Assembly (NCBI GenBank): GCA_945872325.1
Contig: CAMBZY010000098.1
Location: 1-8,909, forward strand
Direction of reading: 5' to 3'
Origin: Candidatus Kuenenia stuttgartensis
GTDB taxonomy: Bacteria; Planctomycetota; Planctomycetia; Isosphaerales; Isosphaeraceae
DNA length: 8,909 nucleotides
The position numbers and the translations under genes were made by a program. The notes under the pieces were generated by a model. It made no database searches and was not told where the DNA came from. It saw nothing but the letters and a program-made list of their open reading frames with translations. Positions 6,043-8,909 of this stretch are shown here, in pieces (positions within the stretch are counted from its first letter, which is position 1; every line of letters starts with the position of its first letter).

Positions 6043-8048
6043 GGCTTAGGTATAGGTGGAGGATCGTTCGGGTTCGGAATAAACCGAGGCACTTTTCCTC
6101 TGAGGATTCCGTTAAAAAGCATGTCGAGACCTGTGTCAACAGCCCGATTTTTCAACTTCTCGCCCAGATCTTTCATCGTTGCATCAAAGGCAGTTTTATC
6201 GACCTCAGGCTTATCGAGAGTTCCACGGATCGGGATCTTGAATTGCTCCTGCCCCAGAAACGATTGGAAAAGTGGCACATTTTGCAAAAGAGTCGGAGTC
6301 ACAGGCACTTCAACCATCAAATCAAGCTCTTTTTTGAATGTCACAGAACCGGAAAAGTCGAGTCGTGTGAGTTGACCAATCGGAATGCTCAAACCATGCT
6401 GAATCACACGATCGCCTTGAATTTCAAATTGAATGGGTTGATCGAGTGAAAACGTTGGTGGAGGAGGTAAGCCAACACTTTGTGTCAAATTTAATAGCCA
6501 CGGACCAGGCCCGAATTGAACATCGTCAAATGCCATATCGCCCTTGAGTGACAATGGAATCGACTTATCAGCCAGAGGGATAACTCCATCAGATATCTTT
6601 GCCGAGATAAATCCATTCACCCGAGTGGCTGATGCCAGAGCAGGGGCTGGATAGACCATGTAATTCTGAGAAGTGAGCTGATCGAGTGACATGCGTGTCA
6701 GAGTTGTTTTGGCTCCAAGTTTTATGCGAGCCGGCTTGGCATCGGCAGTCATTTCTATCAATGGCTCAATATGCAATCGGCCATCATTAATCGTGGTATC
6801 AATCGGCGCGACTGCCAAAACTCCGTCCAGCCATTTGACATCCAGATCCATCTCACCAAGCTGAATTCCGCCGGATTTAAACCGTTTGACTTTGGTGTTT
6901 AAATTGGCCTGCATGGCCTTAAGCTCATTTTTACCGATCGGGCCATGTGCCGCAAATTGAATCGGAGTCATCTCCAATTCCACAGGTGCCGTATCAGAGT
7001 TCGCCAAAAGCTCTTTAATCTTCGTGGAATCCACTTTGACTGATCCATTTAAATCAATCGCAGCCTTCACACCACTCACATCCGTAGCCTTGCCTTGAAG
7101 GGTTGCATCAATTCCTGGGAAGGACAGGTGGGTATCTTTTAATGAAATGTCCACTGTGGGATCAATTGAGGCACGAATATCCGACTGCAATTGAAGCCGG
7201 TCGACAGCTGTCAGAAACGAAGGCAAATTTGACGAATCCGACCATTGAATGTCGGCTCGAATTTTAGGCTGGATATGAAACTGTTTGGGCCCTTCTGTGA
7301 CAATCACCCGGCCTGTAGCCCACGCAGTTGCTCCAATTCCCATCGAGTTTCCAGCGATTGGCCACCGATCAAATTCCGCTTGAATTTCAACCGATTTATC
7401 TGTCCATCTCTGAATTTTACCCTGCACGGAGAGTGCAAATTTCGCCTTCCTGGCTCCGGCTGCGCTGGCGTCCAGAGAGAAGCTTAAAGGACCTGGCGAT
7501 TGAGGCAAATCAATCAGAATATCGGCATTATTTGAAACAAATGGCTCGAAAAGCTCAGGGGTCATCACCTTCAGGGTCGATTTCCTGATCTCGATTGCGA
7601 AATCGCGTCCAGCATTTGGCTTAATCAGACTCCCCAGAGCCCGAATCAGATTGATTGTTCCATCTGGTTCGCGTTTGATGTCGATGACAGCTTCCTCCAA
7701 AGAAAGCGTCCCCATATCATCCGGATCCTCGATCAATTGCCAGAGCGTTCGGCTGAGCTTGACCGTTTTTGAGTCGATCACAACCGTTCCATCCTGATCC
7801 CGAATCTGAAATCCAGAAATCACCAGCGGTTGATCCCATCCAAACTGAAATTTATCGACTGACAGGGAACCAGGGGCGATCAGTGGCTTGACCACTCCCA
7901 AGATCCTGGGCTTCATCCAATCGGCAGAGAGAATTTCTGGTAGAGATAAAAGCCCGACGCCTATGCCAGCAATGATCAGCCCGATGCACAATCCGGTCCA
8001 TAGCAGAAGATTTCGTTTCCTGGGCTTAGGGCTCAGCGGTGTGGTCAT
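6039..8048 (-). CDS. AsmA-like membrane-anchored envelope protein
   Basis: This 669-residue protein has a basic head, 'KPRKR' (8-12), and one membrane anchor (about 14-37). The rest is a long, beta-rich, repetitive periplasmic region. The early segment 'LSLEEAVIDIKREPDGTINL' (115-134) is a recognisable AsmA-type signature. The late segment 'EVPVTPTLL' (580-588) through 'IPIRGTLDKP' (605-614) matches the usual AsmA-like ending, where a 'pl.v.GTl.kP' motif closes the last beta module. A helical stretch ('MKDLGEKLKNRAVDTGLDML') and a Pro-rich tail ('PNPNDPPPIPKP') follow. Proteins of the AsmA/TamB superfamily form hydrophobic grooves bridging the periplasm and are linked to phospholipid transport and outer-membrane assembly; which job this one does cannot be read from sequence. 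The ATG at 8048 has an AG-rich stretch just upstream (GAAGAAG) and gives a natural N-in anchor. It is probably a single-gene transcript, divergent from the transporter and convergent with the cytochrome gene. Confidence 0.8.
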   Translation of the reverse strand: MTTPLSPKPRKRNLLLWTGLCIGLIIAGIGVGLLSLPEILSADWMKPRILGVVKPLIAPGSLSVDKFQFGWDQPLVISGFQIRDQDGTVVIDSKTVKLSRTLWQLIEDPDDMGTLSLEEAVIDIKREPDGTINLIRALGSLIKPNAGRDFAIEIRKSTLKVMTPELFEPFVSNNADILIDLPQSPGPLSFSLDASAAGARKAKFALSVQGKIQRWTDKSVEIQAEFDRWPIAGNSMGIGATAWATGRVIVTEGPKQFHIQPKIRADIQWSDSSNLPSFLTAVDRLQLQSDIRASIDPTVDISLKDTHLSFPGIDATLQGKATDVSGVKAAIDLNGSVKVDSTKIKELLANSDTAPVELEMTPIQFAAHGPIGKNELKAMQANLNTKVKRFKSGGIQLGEMDLDVKWLDGVLAVAPIDTTINDGRLHIEPLIEMTADAKPARIKLGAKTTLTRMSLDQLTSQNYMVYPAPALASATRVNGFISAKISDGVIPLADKSIPLSLKGDMAFDDVQFGPGPWLLNLTQSVGLPPPPTFSLDQPIQFEIQGDRVIQHGLSIPIGQLTRLDFSGSVTFKKELDLMVEVPVTPTLLQNVPLFQSFLGQEQFKIPIRGTLDKPEVDKTAFDATMKDLGEKLKNRAVDTGLDMLFNGILRGKVPRFIPNPNDPPPIPKP

Positions 8049-8208
8049 GGTCAGCTTCTTCTATTTCTCTGAACGACGGTCACTGTGCAGAAGGGACTTA
8101 AGGCCGGACCTGCTTGATCAGGGCGTATCAAAATCGTCAGGACCGGTAGAACTCCCCTAGGACAATCCACAATCAAAGTTTACCATAATCCTGCCAGAAT
8201 CGCATCGC

Positions 8209-8247
8209 GTTGAACGGTTGCGTTATCGGAACTCAGAACCGTCGAAC
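8209..8247. repeat. Imperfect inverted repeat between the divergent AsmA-like and transporter genes
   Basis: GTTGAACGGTT (8209-8219) pairs with AACCGTCGAAC (8237-8247) at 9 of 11 positions, including a perfect ACGGTT/AACCGT core, across a 17-base gap. It sits in the 236-base divergent intergenic region, upstream of the transporter start, where an operator or leader hairpin would be expected. There is no T-run, so it is not a terminator. It could be chance. Confidence 0.25.
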
Positions 8248-8284
8248 ACGGCGACTCAAGACTTTTTGAAAGCGGCTAATCACA

Positions 8285-8909
8285 GTGGATGGGCAAAGGA
8301 CGGACCCCACAACCCGCCGGAACTTATGTCTCTTAATGACCAGCCTTTACGCCTCCCAAGGCTGCTGGTGGCCAGCCCTCTCCATGCACTTGAAAAGCAT
8401 GGGAATTGATCCGAGAAGCACGGGATGGATCTTTTCATCTCTGGCACTCTCGACAATCTTTGCCCCTCTGGTTCACGGCCGACTGGCGGACAAAAAGATC
8501 GCAGCAGAGAAGATTCTCGCCTTCTCTTACACCGTAGGCGCGATCATGCTGATCGGTATCACCCAATATCATGGAAAAAGCGCTGTCTTTCTTTTCGTTT
8601 TTTTCATGGGTTACTGGCTACTCGTTGCTCCCGGATTCAGCTTAAGCAACACAATCAGTCTGCGACACCTGGCACAACCGCGTGAAGAATTCGGTGGAGT
8701 CAGACTTTGGGGCACGGTTGGATGGATGGTTGGTAGTTACGCCGTTGCAGCTCTATTCCTGGTTTCTGGGCCAAGGCCATCAGGAACTGGGATCCCTCTG
8801 ATCTTTTATGTCAGCGGATTTCTCTCACTTTTGACAGCGTTTCAGGCCTTACGACTGACTCCATCACCGCCAATGGAACAATCTGGAGTGGGATTCGTCC
8901 ATGCCCTTC
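8285..8909 (+). CDS. Major facilitator transporter, nucleoside:H+ symporter-like, 5' part
   Basis: The frame is open to the right edge, with 208 codons visible if it starts at the GTG at 8285. The first membrane helix reads 'NLCLLMTSLYASQGCWWPAL' (13-32). After helix 2 comes an MFS motif-A-like loop, 'HGRLADKKIAAEK' (64-76). Further helices follow ('FLFVFFMGYWLLVAPGFSL', 102-120), then 'EEFGGVRLWGTVGWMVGSY' (134-152), the conserved R-x-WG-x-x-GW block of the NupG/LacY-like branch, and another helix ('LIFYVSGFLSLLTAF', 172-186). The visible part covers about the first half of a 12-helix protein. It should import a nucleoside or related small solute with protons across the inner membrane; the substrate is a guess from family resemblance. 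The ATG at 8336 would cut the first helix short, so the GTG start, with a poor GAAAGCGG site at 8268-8275, is preferred. In-frame stop TGA at 8267-8269 limits how far upstream it can begin. Confidence 0.82.
   Translation, partial: MDGQRTDPTTRRNLCLLMTSLYASQGCWWPALSMHLKSMGIDPRSTGWIFSSLALSTIFAPLVHGRLADKKIAAEKILAFSYTVGAIMLIGITQYHGKSAVFLFVFFMGYWLLVAPGFSLSNTISLRHLAQPREEFGGVRLWGTVGWMVGSYAVAALFLVSGPRPSGTGIPLIFYVSGFLSLLTAFQALRLTPSPPMEQSGVGFVHAL

Noticed and set aside
8218..8409. 63-codon plus-strand frame overlapping the transporter start
   Set aside because: It is out of frame with the transporter helices, which continue unbroken to the window edge, and its own translation has no features.

Overview
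The window looks like ordinary chromosomal DNA of a Gram-negative-type bacterium, most likely a planctomycete of the order Planctomycetales. This is an inference. It rests on the roughly even base composition, the short Ala/Pro-rich lipoprotein, the two-CXXCH DUF1111-type cytochrome, the large AsmA-like protein, the sugar-binding lipoprotein style ('VIPKGTTHE'), and the loose packing of genes on alternating strands. No rRNA, tRNA, CRISPR array, transposase or phage gene was recognised.

Layout. 1-657 (minus): 5' part of a lipoprotein of the ribose/sugar ABC-transporter substrate-binding family. It continues off the left edge and has an out-of-order domain arrangement. 878-1471 (plus): lone nucleotidyltransferase-fold protein. 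3789-1493 (minus): two genes in series, mnmA (tRNA 2-thiouridylase) followed after 50 bp by a membrane protein that fuses a degenerate glycosyltransferase-2 region to a GtrA domain. 3790-4472: a long stretch with no clear gene, holding a probable mnmA promoter and one possible leader peptide. 4473-4631 (plus): 52-residue lipoprotein with a strong ribosome binding site and a textbook intrinsic terminator (4684-4728). 4765-6042 (plus): exported di-haem DUF1111-type protein, overlapping by 4 bp tail-to-tail with a minus-strand AsmA-like membrane-anchored protein (6039-8048). 8285-8909 (plus): 5' part of a major-facilitator transporter of the nucleoside:H+ symporter type, running off the right edge.

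Most genes do not form one pathway. A shared theme is the cell envelope: two lipoproteins, an exported cytochrome, an AsmA-like protein, a GtrA flippase-like protein and a transporter. mnmA is the only clear housekeeping gene.

The most unusual signal is the left-edge binding protein. After its lipoprotein signal it carries what is normally the C-terminal end of a type-I periplasmic binding protein, and only then the segment that normally begins the mature protein. This suggests a circular permutation or a fused partial duplication. The deciding sequence lies outside the window.
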